DNA of 64,000 bases from Arthrobacter sp. 260 (GTDB lineage Bacteria; Actinomycetota; Actinomycetes; Actinomycetales; Micrococcaceae): assembly GCF_013116745.1 (NCBI RefSeq), contig NZ_JABFOE010000017.1, positions 1 to 64,000 of the forward strand, read 5' to 3'. Below the pieces are notes generated by a model. It saw only the letters and a list, made by a program, of their open reading frames with translations, did no database searches and was not told the DNA's origin. Below, piece by piece: positions 45,371-55,509 of the stretch (its first letter is position 1; each line of letters starts with the position of its first letter). The position numbers and the translations under genes are program-made.

Positions 45371-45955
45371 ATGAGTGACAACATCACCGTCCGCGGCTAC
45401 GTGGCCACCGACGTCAAAACGGGAGTGGCAGTGAGCGGCCTCGCCTACGCGAGTTTCCGGATGTGTTCGACCGAACGCCGGTTCGACCGCCAGAACAATT
45501 CATGGACTGATGGCCAGACCAACTGGTACACCGTGTCAATGTTCCGCCAGCTTGCCACCAATGCCGGGGTGAGCATCAAGAAGGGCGACAAGGTGGTGGT
45601 CAGCGGGCGCCTGCGGGTCCGGCCCTGGATCCGTGAGGACGGCCGCACCGGTACCTCGGTGGACATTGATGCCGACACGGCCGGACACGACCTGATGTGG
45701 GGTACTGCACACTTTCGGCGTACCAGTGCTGACCGTTCCGGGACCGAGACCTCGACCGCCGGCGATCCACCGGATGTCCAGGACTCCGATGTCGATGATC
45801 CGGACGTTGATCGGGACACCGGTGAGATCTTCGACCGTCCGGGTGATGAGGCTGCTCCTGGTGGCCAGGAGACCTCCGGGGCGGACCCCTCCGACGATGC
45901 CGACCACGCCGGGGGCGAGCAATCAGGCCGTCAACTCAGCGACGCGCCGTTCTAG
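45371..45955 (+). CDS. ssb: Single-stranded DNA-binding protein (SSB paralogue)
   Basis: A protein of 194 residues. The N-terminal OB fold (MSDNITVRGYVATDVKTGV, SFRMCSTERRFDRQNNSW, KKGDKVVVSGRLRVRPW) covers about 110 residues. A long acidic disordered tail (DVDDPDVDRDTGE) follows, ending in DAPF, a version of the SSB tip that recruits repair and replication proteins. It is less conserved than the replication SSB next to rpsF/rpsR and is probably a second copy. It is separated from ettA by 63 bases. Confidence 0.88.
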   Translation: MSDNITVRGYVATDVKTGVAVSGLAYASFRMCSTERRFDRQNNSWTDGQTNWYTVSMFRQLATNAGVSIKKGDKVVVSGRLRVRPWIREDGRTGTSVDIDADTAGHDLMWGTAHFRRTSADRSGTETSTAGDPPDVQDSDVDDPDVDRDTGEIFDRPGDEAAPGGQETSGADPSDDADHAGGEQSGRQLSDAPF

Positions 45956-46018
45956 TACCGCTACGACTGTCGCGCCCACAAATGGGAGATAGGTGGGTGC
46001 AGCGACTAGCCTTGAGGT

Positions 46019-47701
46019 ATGGCGGAATTTATCTACACAATGACCAAGGCACGCAAGGCTGTCGGCGACAAAGTAATCCTCGACGACGTCAGCATGTCCT
46101 TTTATCCTGGCGCGAAGATCGGCGTCGTGGGTCCCAACGGCTCGGGCAAGTCGACCATCCTGAAGATCATGGCGGGTCTTGACACTCCCTCCAACGGTGA
46201 AGCAAAGCTGAGCGCCGGCTACTCGGTGGGAATCCTGCTGCAGGAACCACCACTGAATGAGGAAAAAACTGTCCTGGGCAATGTGCAGGAAGGCGTCGGG
46301 GAAATCTACGGCAAGATCCAGCGGTTCAACGAGATCTCCGAAGAAATGGCCAACCCCGACGCGGATTTCGATACGCTGCTCGAGGAAATGGGCAAACTCC
46401 AGGAAGCTATCGACTCCGCCGACGCGTGGGACCTCGATTCGCAACTGGAACAGGCGATGGACGCTCTGCGCTGCCCACCGCCCGACACGGACGTCACGAT
46501 TCTCTCCGGTGGTGAACGGCGCCGCGTCGCGCTGTGCAAGCTTCTCCTGCAGAAGCCCGACCTGTTGCTCCTCGATGAGCCCACTAACCACCTTGACGCC
46601 GAAAGCGTGCTCTGGCTCGAGCAGCACCTGAAAAGCTACTCGGGCGCCGTCCTGGCCGTAACCCACGACCGGTACTTCCTGGATCACGTCGCCCAGTGGA
46701 TCGCCGAAGTGGACCGCGGTCACCTTTACCCCTATGAAGGCAACTACTCCACGTACCTGGAGAAGAAGCGCGCACGCCTTGAGGTGCAGGGCAAGAAGGA
46801 CGCCAAGCAGTCCAAGCGCCTCACCGAGGAACTGGAATGGGTCCGCTCCAACGCCAAGGGCCGCCAGACCAAGTCCAAGGCACGGCTGGCGCGGTACGAA
46901 GAGATGGCTTCTGAGGCTGAGCGCACCAAGAAGCTCGATTTCGAAGAGATCCAGATCCCGCCCGGCCCACGACTGGGCAACCAGGTCATCGAGGCCACCG
47001 ACCTGCGGAAGGGCTACGACGACCGGATCCTGATCGACGGACTGTCCTTCTCACTGCCCCGCAACGGCATCGTCGGTGTCATCGGCCCCAACGGTGTGGG
47101 TAAGACCACGCTGTTCAAGACCATCGTGGGGCTCGAACCGATCGACGGCGGCAAGCTGACGATCGGTGATTCGGTCAAGATTTCCTACGTTGACCAGTCG
47201 CGTGGCGGCATTGACCCAGAAAAGACCCTGTGGGAGGTCGTCTCCAACGGTCACGACTTCATCCAGGTGGGCCAGGTGGAGATGCCGTCAAGGGCCTACG
47301 TGTCAGCGTTCGGCTTCAAGGGCCCGGATCAGCAGAAGCGTGCCGGAGTGCTCTCCGGTGGTGAGCGCAACCGGTTGAACCTGGCGTTGACCCTCAAACA
47401 GGGCGGAAACCTGTTGCTGCTTGACGAACCGACCAACGACCTCGACGTCGAAACGCTCTCCAGCCTGGAGAACGCGCTCCTCGAGTTCCCCGGCTGCGCC
47501 GTGGTGGTCTCGCACGACCGGTGGTTCCTCGACCGGGTAGTCACTCACATCCTCGCCTACGAAGGCACCGAGGAGAACCCGGACAAGTGGTACTGGTTCG
47601 AAGGCAACTTCGAGTCCTACGAGGAGAACAAGGTAGAGCGCCTCGGCGCCGACGCGGCGAAGCCTCACCGCGTCACCCACCGCCGCCTTACCCGCGACTA
47701 G
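46019..47701 (+). CDS. ettA: Energy-dependent translational throttle protein EttA (ABC-F ATPase)
   Basis: A soluble double ABC protein of 560 residues. ABC1 has Walker A GVVGPNGSGKST, signature ILSGGERRRVALC and LLLLDEPTNHLD. ABC2 has GVIGPNGVGKTT, VLSGGERNRLNLAL and LLLLDEPTNDLD. The arm region of EttA is present in ABC1, and the linker contains KSKARLARYEEM. EttA binds the ribosomal E site and gates entry into elongation according to ATP/ADP. Followed by a strong terminator. Confidence 0.96.
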   Translation: MAEFIYTMTKARKAVGDKVILDDVSMSFYPGAKIGVVGPNGSGKSTILKIMAGLDTPSNGEAKLSAGYSVGILLQEPPLNEEKTVLGNVQEGVGEIYGKIQRFNEISEEMANPDADFDTLLEEMGKLQEAIDSADAWDLDSQLEQAMDALRCPPPDTDVTILSGGERRRVALCKLLLQKPDLLLLDEPTNHLDAESVLWLEQHLKSYSGAVLAVTHDRYFLDHVAQWIAEVDRGHLYPYEGNYSTYLEKKRARLEVQGKKDAKQSKRLTEELEWVRSNAKGRQTKSKARLARYEEMASEAERTKKLDFEEIQIPPGPRLGNQVIEATDLRKGYDDRILIDGLSFSLPRNGIVGVIGPNGVGKTTLFKTIVGLEPIDGGKLTIGDSVKISYVDQSRGGIDPEKTLWEVVSNGHDFIQVGQVEMPSRAYVSAFGFKGPDQQKRAGVLSGGERNRLNLALTLKQGGNLLLLDEPTNDLDVETLSSLENALLEFPGCAVVVSHDRWFLDRVVTHILAYEGTEENPDKWYWFEGNFESYEENKVERLGADAAKPHRVTHRRLTRD

Positions 47702-47746
47702 TACCAGCACTGCCGCAGGTCAGGCCGGCCAGGCAAGAAAAAGAGC

Positions 47747-47791
47747 GCGCCCTGCGGTGACCAGTCGGTGGTCACCGCAGGGCGCCCTTTT
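47747..47791 (+). terminator. Intrinsic terminator between ettA and tesB
   Basis: The arms GCGCCCTGCGGTGACCA and TGGTCACCGCAGGGCGC (47747-47763 and 47769-47785) form a perfect 17-base-pair stem with a five-base loop, followed by CCTTTT. With AAAAAG on the other side it can serve both directions. Confidence 0.9.
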
Positions 47792-47825
47792 GCTTAACCT
47801 GATGACAGGGCTTGCGCCGGGACGG

Positions 47826-48710
47826 TCAGTCGGGCACCCGGACCATTCCCTCCTGGGCAACGGTGGCCACAAGTTCCCCGGCACGGTTGAAGATCTGCCC
47901 AGTGGACAGGCCGCGGGCTCCCGACGCGCTGGGGGACCGTTGCACATACAGCAGCCACTCGTCCACCCTGACCGGACGGTGCCACCACATGGCGTGATCC
48001 AGGCTCGCGATACTCATCCCCGGTGTAATCCAGCTCAACCCGTGCTGGCGCAGGATCGATTCCAGCAGCGTGTAGTCGCTGGCGTAGGCGAGGGCCGCCC
48101 GGTGGAGTCCCTGGTCGGAGGGCATCGGGGCGAACGTCTTCATCCACACGGCGTTGTGAGCCACCCGATCGCCGTTGTGCTGCACATAGAGCGCACCGTC
48201 CACATGCCGGATGTCGAACGGACGGTCGAAGGACCAGGCCTTCGCCAGCGGATGGTCCATCTTGCCCAACAGGTCGGCAGTGCTGGGCAGCGTCTCGGGA
48301 TCCGGCATACCCTCAGGCATTCTTTCCTGGTGGCTGAGACCGTCGTCGGGCTGCTGGAACGACGCGATCATTGACAGGATCGGCACACCATTCTGGTAGG
48401 CATGGGTTCGACGCGCCGAGAAGGAACGTCCGTCCCGCAATCTCTGGACGCCAAACGTAATCGGCTGCAACGCATCGCCGGCCCGGAGGAAGTAGGCGTG
48501 CATCGAGTGGACCTCACGGGTCGGCTCAACCGTACGGATCGCAGCAACCAAAGCCTGCCCCAGTACCTGACCCCCGAAGATCCGCCGCCCCGCCTGCTGC
48601 ACCGAGGTTCCCACAAAGATTTCCTCGTCGGTCTGCGCCCCGTCAGCGCTGCTTAGGTCAAGCAGATCGACCAGGGTTTGGGTGGGATCGACCGTGGACT
48701 CGACTGCCAT
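47826..48710 (-). CDS. tesB: Acyl-CoA thioesterase II
   Basis: A double hotdog protein of 294 residues. The N-terminal block has RIFGGQVLGQALVAAIRTV and HSMHAYFLRAGD; the C-terminal hotdog has LASLDHAMWWHRPVRVDEWL and GLSTGQIFNRAGELVATV. The catalytic residues of TesB (Asp in SLDHAMWW, a polar residue in STGQ, Gln) are present. It hydrolyses medium- and long-chain acyl-CoA. AAGGAG precedes ATG 48710 by ten bases. It is divergent from another thioesterase gene. Confidence 0.93.
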   Translation of the reverse strand: MAVESTVDPTQTLVDLLDLSSADGAQTDEEIFVGTSVQQAGRRIFGGQVLGQALVAAIRTVEPTREVHSMHAYFLRAGDALQPITFGVQRLRDGRSFSARRTHAYQNGVPILSMIASFQQPDDGLSHQERMPEGMPDPETLPSTADLLGKMDHPLAKAWSFDRPFDIRHVDGALYVQHNGDRVAHNAVWMKTFAPMPSDQGLHRAALAYASDYTLLESILRQHGLSWITPGMSIASLDHAMWWHRPVRVDEWLLYVQRSPSASGARGLSTGQIFNRAGELVATVAQEGMVRVPD

Positions 48711-48875
48711 GGATCTGGTTCTCCTTGTGGTGCGGTGAAGGGGAGGGGGTAAGGTGCCGCGCGAACGGCGCGGAAAGTACCTCTGACCTTAGACGCACCC
48801 GCGTCCACCGCTCAACATCGGCGGCGATTGTGGCTCTGGTTAGCCGGGGCCGCAACCGTTTGAGAGGATTGCAGC

Positions 48876-49358
48876 ATGCCCCGGATTCAACGCTTCCCCA
48901 TTCAGCTTCGCTTCGGCGACGAGGATTCTTACGGACACGTCAACAATGTCCGGTTCCTCCAGTACCTTGAGGATGCCCGGGTGCAGTTCATCCATCTGCC
49001 GCTGGCGGACTCGGCTCCCGACGGCGCTGGGCAGCAGGACACGTTGTTGGATCTGATTGGTCCCGACCATTTCACCCTGGTCGCACGCCACGAGATTGAG
49101 TACTCGGCGCCCCTGAACTACCGGCCGGCGCCTCTGGACATCAGCATCTGGGTGACAGGAGTCGGCGGCTCCAGCTTCGACCTCGGTTACCAGATTGCCG
49201 AGCCTGACGGGTCAGCGAGCTACGCCCTCGCGGCCTCCACCATGATCCTGGTGAACCGGACCACCGGCCGTCCGGCGAAACTCAACGATGCGCAGCGTGC
49301 CGCGCTTGAGCACTGGCTCGGCGAACCAGTGGCTTTCCGACGCCGTTCGGAGGCCTAA
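48876..49358 (+). CDS. Single-hotdog acyl-CoA thioesterase (4HBT/YbgC-like)
   Basis: A protein of 160 residues with the 4-hydroxybenzoyl-CoA thioesterase signature LRFGDEDSYGHVNNVRFLQYLEDAR, where the Asp in the GHVNN neighbourhood is catalytic. The hotdog strand RHEIEYSAPLNYRPAPLDI follows. The substrate is an acyl-CoA of unknown chain. The next gene begins four bases after its stop, so the two are an operon. Confidence 0.9.
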   Translation: MPRIQRFPIQLRFGDEDSYGHVNNVRFLQYLEDARVQFIHLPLADSAPDGAGQQDTLLDLIGPDHFTLVARHEIEYSAPLNYRPAPLDISIWVTGVGGSSFDLGYQIAEPDGSASYALAASTMILVNRTTGRPAKLNDAQRAALEHWLGEPVAFRRRSEA

Positions 49359-49361
49359 CCG

Positions 49362-50033
49362 GTGGAACAACAACACTCACCGACCTCCGAGCTGGTCTTC
49401 GCAGACCAGTGGAATGTCGCCGATCTGCGCACCTTCATTGCCCGCGCCCGCGCAGCAGAGGACGGCGCCGTCAGGTTGCAGGCAGCAGGGAGCGTCCTCG
49501 CCGCCTACATCTGTATCCTTCGCCCACGAATCCTGGGCGAAGCCACGCCGACAGTCCTGGGACTGCGGACCATGCCGCTCAACGCCCCCGCCCGCGTGGA
49601 CACCACGGTGGCACTGGCGTCGGTGTCGGACCGGCTTGCGCGGATGGCCGAGGACGAAGTGGTGCTGCAAATCCCGCCCACCACCGTCACCGAAAGCTGG
49701 GCGGGAGTTCTTCCGCCACGTTCCGGATGGGAGTCACAGGGGGACCTGGACGCCAGCGTGGTCGAGACCGCTGCCCGCGACGGTATCCGCGAAGTTGCCG
49801 AGACCGTGCCCAACAATCCGGGTGCCCTGATCGTGAACAGCGCCCGGGGAGCAATCTGGGGCCGCAGCATCGAGGGTCTGCCGGTGGATGTCCCCGCGGG
49901 GGCAGCCTTCGGCGCTTTCGCCCTGGGCTTCCTTGCGAAGGGCGAACGCCCGGCGATCTTCACCAATGGACGATGGACCAGGATCAGCACCTCACGCGGC
50001 CACGTGCTGTCGCGGATCCCGACCGTGCTCTAG
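49362..50033 (+). CDS. Conserved actinobacterial protein of unknown function
   Basis: A protein of 223 residues with GTG 49362 immediately after the thioesterase stop. It looks soluble and mixed alpha/beta (WNVADLRTFIARARAAEDG, RLQAAGSVLAAYICILRP, PTVLGLRTMPLNAPARVDTT), with a Gly/Ala-rich segment near residue 185 (VPAGAAFGAFALGFLAKGE). No catalytic motif or family is recognised. Pairing with the thioesterase is the only hint of role. Confidence 0.7.
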   Translation: MEQQHSPTSELVFADQWNVADLRTFIARARAAEDGAVRLQAAGSVLAAYICILRPRILGEATPTVLGLRTMPLNAPARVDTTVALASVSDRLARMAEDEVVLQIPPTTVTESWAGVLPPRSGWESQGDLDASVVETAARDGIREVAETVPNNPGALIVNSARGAIWGRSIEGLPVDVPAGAAFGAFALGFLAKGERPAIFTNGRWTRISTSRGHVLSRIPTVL

Positions 50034-50057
50034 CCAGCGGGTTCGCAGGGACGGGAC

Positions 50058-50543
50058 CTAGCGCTCGTCGGCAGAGTTGACCATTGAATGAGCTGCCCGT
50101 TCCAGGTAGTCCCAGAGAGTCGCTTCGTGCAGGGGCGCCAGGTCAAGCGAATCGACCGCCGCGCGCATATGCGTCAGCCAATGGTCGCGTGCCTGAGGCG
50201 ACACGGTAAAGGGCATGTGCCGCATCCGCAGCCGGGGGTGGCCGCGCTGGTCCCCGTATGTCTTCGGGCCGCCCCAGTACTGCTCCAGGAACATCAGCAA
50301 CCGCTCCTTCGCGGGCCCCAGATCTTCCTCCGGATACATCGGCCGCAGCAGCTCATCCTCCGCGATGCCATCGTAGAAAACGTCGACCAGCCGCACGAAG
50401 GTCGGGTGGCCGCCCACCGCCTCATAGAAGTTGTCGGTGTAGGCCGGCTGGTCGAAGCGTGGCCCCACCGGGGTCAGCTTGGCCAGCGGTTCACCGAACC
50501 GGGATGGGATGGGAATGCCTTCGGGACTTCCAGCGCTGGTCAT
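50058..50543 (-). CDS. glbO: Group II truncated haemoglobin (GlbO-like)
   Basis: A protein of 161 residues. The 2-on-2 globin fold is marked by [20 protein letters not shown], then [20 protein letters not shown] and the proximal-His segment LRMRHMPF, with the conserved Trp in [25 protein letters not shown]. It binds O2 and detoxifies reactive nitrogen or oxygen species. ATG 50543 overlaps the mscS stop (TAATG), so the two are translationally coupled. Confidence 0.94.
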   Translation of the reverse strand: MTSAGSPEGIPIPSRFGEPLAKLTPVGPRFDQPAYTDNFYEAVGGHPTFVRLVDVFYDGIAEDELLRPMYPEEDLGPAKERLLMFLEQYWGGPKTYGDQRGHPRLRMRHMPFTVSPQARDHWLTHMRAAVDSLDLAPLHEATLWDYLERAAHSMVNSADER

Positions 50544-51157
50544 TATTTCTCTCCTGTTGGTTCGTCGGCGGCTACCGGGGCCACGTAATTGCCCTGTGAA
50601 CGGTTGCCCACTTTCATGATGTCCCCGTTCCGGATGTACCAGATGGCACCGTTCTCGTCGATCAGCCGGGTGATCCGCAGCCCGACCGACTGCACCACAC
50701 CCACGGTGTCCCCGACCTCGATGGTGTCGCCGATCCCATACTGGTCCTCGAGGGTGATGAAGAATCCGAGGAACGCGTCCCGGATGATCTCGCGGGCGCC
50801 GAAGCCTATCGCTATACCCACAATGCCCACGCTCGCGAGGATCGGACCGATATCCACGCCGAGCGCCTGCAGCGCCATCATGATGGCGATGATGGCGATG
50901 GTCAGTCCCGACACGCTGCGCAGCAGCGCTCCAATGGTTTCAGTGCGTTGGACCCGCCGCTTGTGGTCGAGCGTCCGAAGGACCGGCTGCGCCCACTTGA
51001 AGTGGGGCTTCTTGAAGAGGTCGGAACCGGTCCGTACCCGCCGCACCATCCGATTAATGACAAACCGGACCACCAGCCACAACACCAGCCCTGCCACGAT
51101 GATGATGGCGGCGTTCAGTAGCTGGTCTCCTAGACTAATCTCCGTGGGGGACTGCAT
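50543..51157 (-). CDS. mscS: Small-conductance mechanosensitive channel (MscS family)
   Basis: A protein of 204 residues, short for the family. One N-terminal helix ([21 protein letters not shown]) is followed by the pore helix and conserved beta domain: [23 protein letters not shown], then [21 protein letters not shown] and [12 protein letters not shown]. It releases solutes upon osmotic downshock. ATG 51157. It is upstream of and coupled to glbO, an unusual functional mix that recurs in Arthrobacter-type genomes. Confidence 0.9.
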   Translation of the reverse strand: MQSPTEISLGDQLLNAAIIIVAGLVLWLVVRFVINRMVRRVRTGSDLFKKPHFKWAQPVLRTLDHKRRVQRTETIGALLRSVSGLTIAIIAIMMALQALGVDIGPILASVGIVGIAIGFGAREIIRDAFLGFFITLEDQYGIGDTIEVGDTVGVVQSVGLRITRLIDENGAIWYIRNGDIMKVGNRSQGNYVAPVAADEPTGEK

Positions 51158-51250
51158 GGGGGAGTGACCGATTCCTTCACTGGCTCAGGGGGCTCTCCGC
51201 GCGCGGCGGAAAGGGTGTCTGCTCCTAGGCTAGCGCCGTAGGCTGGGCGG

Positions 51251-52234
51251 ATGCGCATCCTGATCCTCGGCGGAACCGTATTTCTCTCCCGGCGAATTGC
51301 CGAACGTGCTCTCGAGTTGGGGCATGAGGTCACGTGCCTGGCCCGTGGCTCCGTGTCCATGCCGCCGCCGGGAGCCGATTTCGTCCAAGCTGACCGGGAC
51401 GGGGCCACGCCGTATGCCGGAGTGGAGCGGGACTGGGACGTGGTGGTCGAAGTGTCATGGCAGCCCCATCAGGTCGAGGATGCCCTGCGGTCTCTGGGTG
51501 CCAGAGCCGGCCTCTGGATCTATGTCTCAAGCTGTTCCGTGTACGCCGACAATTCAGTGCCCGGTGCCGACGAGAGCGCTCCTCTCCTTCCCGCGTACGA
51601 CGGCGACACCCCCGCACCCGGCGAGTCGTACGGCGAAGCAAAGGTGGCCTGTGAGGAGTTATGCCACAGGTACCGCCGCGATGGTGCGCTGATTGCCGGC
51701 CCCGGACTGATCTGCGGCCCGGGCGACCCCAGCGACCGGTTCGGCTACTGGCCGGGCCGTCTGGCCCGCGGGGGAACGGTCATCGTCCCGGCCATCCATG
51801 ATCGTTGGACCCAGACCATCGACGTGGACGACCTTGCCGGATGGCTCCTCACCGCTGCCGCCCGGGGCCTGACCGGTGTGTTCAACACGGTTGGCCCGTC
51901 GACCGGGTTCGGGGATCTCATCGACCGGACGGTCTCCGTGGTGGGCTTTGAGGCGGCTCTGCGGTGGGTGGAGCCGGGCTGGCTCCTGGACCACGGCGTC
52001 GCCTACTGGGCTGGCACTGACTCCCTGCCCCACTGGTTGCCCGAAGGTTATGACGGGTTCGCCTCCCGATCGGGCGAGGCTGCCCTTGCCGAGGGGCTGT
52101 CCCAGCGGCCGGTGGAGGAGACGATCCAACGGGTGTTGGAGGATGAACGACGGCGGGGGCTCGACCGCGAGCGGAAGTCGGGGATGACCGCGGGCACGGA
52201 AGAGCAGCTGCTTGCGGAGCTCCCGGACACATAA
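51251..52234 (+). CDS. NAD-dependent epimerase/dehydratase family protein
   Basis: A short-chain reductase of the extended type, 327 residues. The nucleotide-binding motif is MRILILGGTVFLSRRIAERA, a GGxxFLGR-like variant. YVSSCSVYADNS carries the serine, and the catalytic Tyr-x3-Lys is in ESYGEAKVACEEL. VFNTVGPSTGFGDLI is typical of this group of reductases acting on nucleotide sugars or isoflavone-like substrates. The substrate cannot be deduced. It is divergent from mscS and convergent with osmC. Confidence 0.87.
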   Translation: MRILILGGTVFLSRRIAERALELGHEVTCLARGSVSMPPPGADFVQADRDGATPYAGVERDWDVVVEVSWQPHQVEDALRSLGARAGLWIYVSSCSVYADNSVPGADESAPLLPAYDGDTPAPGESYGEAKVACEELCHRYRRDGALIAGPGLICGPGDPSDRFGYWPGRLARGGTVIVPAIHDRWTQTIDVDDLAGWLLTAAARGLTGVFNTVGPSTGFGDLIDRTVSVVGFEAALRWVEPGWLLDHGVAYWAGTDSLPHWLPEGYDGFASRSGEAALAEGLSQRPVEETIQRVLEDERRRGLDRERKSGMTAGTEEQLLAELPDT

Positions 52235-52253
52235 CGTCCGGACTGCCACCACT

Positions 52254-52748
52254 CTAGGCGTGCTGCTGGGCGTCCTCGGCGATCATCACCACAGGCTCGT
52301 GATTGACCGGAAAGTTGACCGACCGCGCAATGAAACAGGACGCGGCGGCCTCGCGGTGGATGGACTGTGCCGTGTACTTCAGCAAGTGGTCGGTGATGGT
52401 CACCCGCGGTTTGAGGGTGACGCTGAGGAACTCACCGCTGCCATCAGGGTTCAGGCGCATGGTTCCTACCGCCGTGTCCTCGTATGCCGTCACCACCACA
52501 CCGTGTTTCACCGCCATGTGGAGGTACGCGAGCATGTGGCACTGGGACAGAGCGGCTAGTAGCAGCTGCTCCGGGTTCCACCGGTCTTTGTCCCCATGAA
52601 ACGTGGGGTCCGCCGTGCCCAGGAGCAACGGCGGACCCTTGGCCGAGACCTCGTGTTCCCGACCGTAACCGCGGTAGGAGAGAGTGCCTTCGCCGCGGTT
52701 ACCTGTCCATTTGGTAGTGACCCGATAGTGGTGCTCGGAGAGGTTCAT
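52254..52748 (-). CDS. OsmC/Ohr family protein
   Basis: A protein of 164 residues. The OsmC fold has GNRGEGTLSYRGYGREHEVS and the first Cys in LLLAALSQCHMLAYLHMA, with the second Cys in AAASCFIARSVNFPVNHEP. Such two-Cys proteins reduce organic peroxides. The first-Cys region (SQCHMLAYL) is that of the YhfA-like subgroup, whose function is less sure. ATG 52748; convergent with the epimerase gene. Confidence 0.88.
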   Translation of the reverse strand: MNLSEHHYRVTTKWTGNRGEGTLSYRGYGREHEVSAKGPPLLLGTADPTFHGDKDRWNPEQLLLAALSQCHMLAYLHMAVKHGVVVTAYEDTAVGTMRLNPDGSGEFLSVTLKPRVTITDHLLKYTAQSIHREAAASCFIARSVNFPVNHEPVVMIAEDAQQHA

Positions 52749-52779
52749 GGCTCAAAACTACACCCGAACCCACCGGTTT

Positions 52780-55341
52780 CTACCGGTCGACGGCCTGCGC
52801 TTTCAGGGCCCTGGCAATCCCGTCCTGGCTCTCCACCACCAGCCGTCGCAGCGAGGTACTTTCGGCATCAAGCGTTGACAGGAACGCCGCCGATTTATCC
52901 AGGGTGTCCTGGGTGGTCAGCCTCGATGGGTACAGCCCCACAATGATCTGCTGGGCAATCTCGTGGGTACGGCTGGCCCACACCTCCGGTGCTGCGGCGA
53001 AGTACTTGTCCACGTAAGGGGCCAGGACCGCAGGGTCGTGGACCCGCACGAACCCGGTGATCGCCGAGCGCTGCGCAGCGTTGGGCATATCGGACCGTTC
53101 GACGATGCTGCGCCACGCGTCCGCCTTGGCCTCAGCCGTCGGGATGGCCGCCTTGGCCTGCGCAGCTGCGAGCTGGCCTGTCGCCGTCGCGTCGCGCTCC
53201 TGCTCCGCGTCGATCTCGGCCTGACCGAACCGGCCGCCCGCCACTAGCGAGGTGACGAGTTCCCAGCGGAGATCCGCATCGATTTCCAGCCCCTCGGGGA
53301 CCAGCGAACCCGTGAAGATGGCCTCCACGGTGTCCAGGTGGGCGTCGGTCTGCGCATGGCCCGCGAATGCCTTGACAAACTGCAACTGCGAATCCGATCC
53401 GGCAGCTGCTCCGCGCGCCAGCTCCCAGAGGCTCTCCGCCGCCGCGACAGTCATCGCCAGGCGGTCACCAGGATTGACGTAGAACGCGAGCGTGGTCGCC
53501 AGCTGGCGCAACAGCACCAACACCACCGACGAGTCGGACTCGGAGGCAATATTCTGAAGGATCAGCTCAACATAGTTGCGTGCCGGGGTTTCGCCATCCC
53601 GCGCCGCGTCCCAGGCCGACGCCCAGACCAGCGTGCGGGGGAGTGAGTCGTTGAAGTCCTTCAGGTGACGGGTAGCGGTCGCCAGGGACGCCTCGTCCAG
53701 GCGGATCTTCGCGTAGGCAAGATCGTCGTCGTTCAGCAGCACCAGGTCCGGACGATTCCGACCTACCAGCTCCGCCACGTCGGTGCGTTCACCGTCGACG
53801 TCGAGCTCCACCCGATCGGTGCGCTGCAGCTTCCCTGCGCCATCCAGGTTGTAGAACCCGATCGCCAGGCGGTGGGGCCGGATGGTGGGGTAGTCGGCCA
53901 CTGCCGACTGGAGCACAGCGAAACTGGTGATCACGCCGTCGTCGTCGGTCCCGATTTCGGGGCGGAGGGTGTTGACTCCGGCAGTCTCCAGCCACAGGGC
54001 CGACCATTCCTTCAGGTCCCGGCCGCTGGCTGCCTCCAGCTCGGACAGGAGGTCCACCAGTTCGGTGTTCTTCCAGGAATGCTTCCCGAAGTACTCCCTG
54101 ACCCCCTCCATGAACTTGTCCTGGCCCACCCAGGCCACCAGCTGTTTGAGCACCGAGGCGCCCTTTGCATAGGTGATGCCGTCGAAGTTGACCTGGACGT
54201 CTTCGAGGTCGTTGATCTCGGCGACGATCGGGTGGGTGGACGGGAGCTGGTCCTGGCGGTAGGCCCAGGCCTTTTCCAGTGACGCGAAGGTGGTCCACGA
54301 CTGTGTGAACTCGGTTGCCTCGGCGGCGGCGAGCGTGGACATGAACTCGGCGAAGGATTCGTTCAGCCAGAGGTCGTTCCACCACCGCATGGTCACCAGG
54401 TCGCCAAACCACATGTGGGCGAGCTCGTGCAGGATGGTGATCGCGCGGCGCTCGACTGTGGCGTCAGTGACCCGGGACCTGAAGACGTAACTCTCAACGA
54501 ATGTGACCGCTCCGGCGTTCTCCATCGCCCCGGCGTTGAACTCGGGGACAAAGAGCTGGTCGTACTTGGGGAAGGGGTAGGGCGTTCCGAACTGCTCCTC
54601 GAAGAAGGTGAAGCCCTGCCGGGTCAGGTCGAAGACGTTCTCCGCGTCGAGGTGCTGCATCAGGGACTTCCGGGCGAAGACACCCAGGGGGATAACACGG
54701 CCGTCCGAGCTGGTGAGCTCGCTGCGCACGGACTGGTACGGGCCGGCGATCAGGGCCGTCACATAGGAGGACAGCACGCCGGTCGGTTCGAAGGACCAGG
54801 TGGACTTCGCTCCGCCATCATCAGCCGACCCGGCGGCTACGGGCTCGGGGGTGGGCGAATTGGAGATGACGTCCCAGTGTGACGGCGCCGTGACGGTGAA
54901 ACGGAAGGTTGCCTTCAGATCGGGCTGCTCGAAGACCGGGAAGACCCGCCGCGAATCGGGCACCTCGAACTGGGTGTACAGGTAGACCTCATTGTCTACC
55001 GGGTCGACGAAGCGGTGCAGGCCCTCGCCGGTGTTCATGTAAAGCATCTCGGCGACGATCACCAGTTCGTTTGTCACAGCGAGGTTGGGTAGCTGGATGC
55101 GCACCCCGTCGGAAACCTTCGCAGGGTCGAGGTCGACGCCGTTCAGGGTCACCTGTGACACGTCCTTGGTCACCGCGTCGATGAAGGTCGAGGCGCCCTG
55201 GGTGCCCGTAAACCGAACGACGGTACGCGACTCAAAGACGGTGTCCCCGCGGGTGAGGTCCAGATTGATGTCATAGGAGGTGACGGAGAGCAGTTCGGCA
55301 CGGGCTCGTGCCTCGTCGCGGGTCAGATTCATGCCTGGCAA
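52780..55341 (-). CDS. pepN: Aminopeptidase N (M1 family)
   Basis: About 853 residues, usual for actinobacterial PepN. The exopeptidase motif is NAGAMENAGAVTF, and the zinc site is ILHELAHMWFGDLVTMRWW with the third ligand Glu in LWLNESFAEF. The C-terminal half is the helical ERAP1-like domain. It releases N-terminal residues from peptides in the cytoplasm. TTG 55341 with AAAGG seven bases upstream or ATG 55332 can start it. Confidence 0.95.
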   Translation of the reverse strand: MPGMNLTRDEARARAELLSVTSYDINLDLTRGDTVFESRTVVRFTGTQGASTFIDAVTKDVSQVTLNGVDLDPAKVSDGVRIQLPNLAVTNELVIVAEMLYMNTGEGLHRFVDPVDNEVYLYTQFEVPDSRRVFPVFEQPDLKATFRFTVTAPSHWDVISNSPTPEPVAAGSADDGGAKSTWSFEPTGVLSSYVTALIAGPYQSVRSELTSSDGRVIPLGVFARKSLMQHLDAENVFDLTRQGFTFFEEQFGTPYPFPKYDQLFVPEFNAGAMENAGAVTFVESYVFRSRVTDATVERRAITILHELAHMWFGDLVTMRWWNDLWLNESFAEFMSTLAAAEATEFTQSWTTFASLEKAWAYRQDQLPSTHPIVAEINDLEDVQVNFDGITYAKGASVLKQLVAWVGQDKFMEGVREYFGKHSWKNTELVDLLSELEAASGRDLKEWSALWLETAGVNTLRPEIGTDDDGVITSFAVLQSAVADYPTIRPHRLAIGFYNLDGAGKLQRTDRVELDVDGERTDVAELVGRNRPDLVLLNDDDLAYAKIRLDEASLATATRHLKDFNDSLPRTLVWASAWDAARDGETPARNYVELILQNIASESDSSVVLVLLRQLATTLAFYVNPGDRLAMTVAAAESLWELARGAAAGSDSQLQFVKAFAGHAQTDAHLDTVEAIFTGSLVPEGLEIDADLRWELVTSLVAGGRFGQAEIDAEQERDATATGQLAAAQAKAAIPTAEAKADAWRSIVERSDMPNAAQRSAITGFVRVHDPAVLAPYVDKYFAAAPEVWASRTHEIAQQIIVGLYPSRLTTQDTLDKSAAFLSTLDAESTSLRRLVVESQDGIARALKAQAVDR

Positions 55342-55509
55342 GGTGGAGCCTTTCGGGAAACATGTGGGGAAGCCCTGGGGATGGCGGGCGTGTTCTGTGA
55401 TGCAGCTTACGCAGCACAGTCATTCTTTCACCAGCGGCGACCATCACGCACACCCGGCGAACAAGTACCCTTGACTGCAACCACCCACCACATTCGGAAC
55501 GGATTTTTC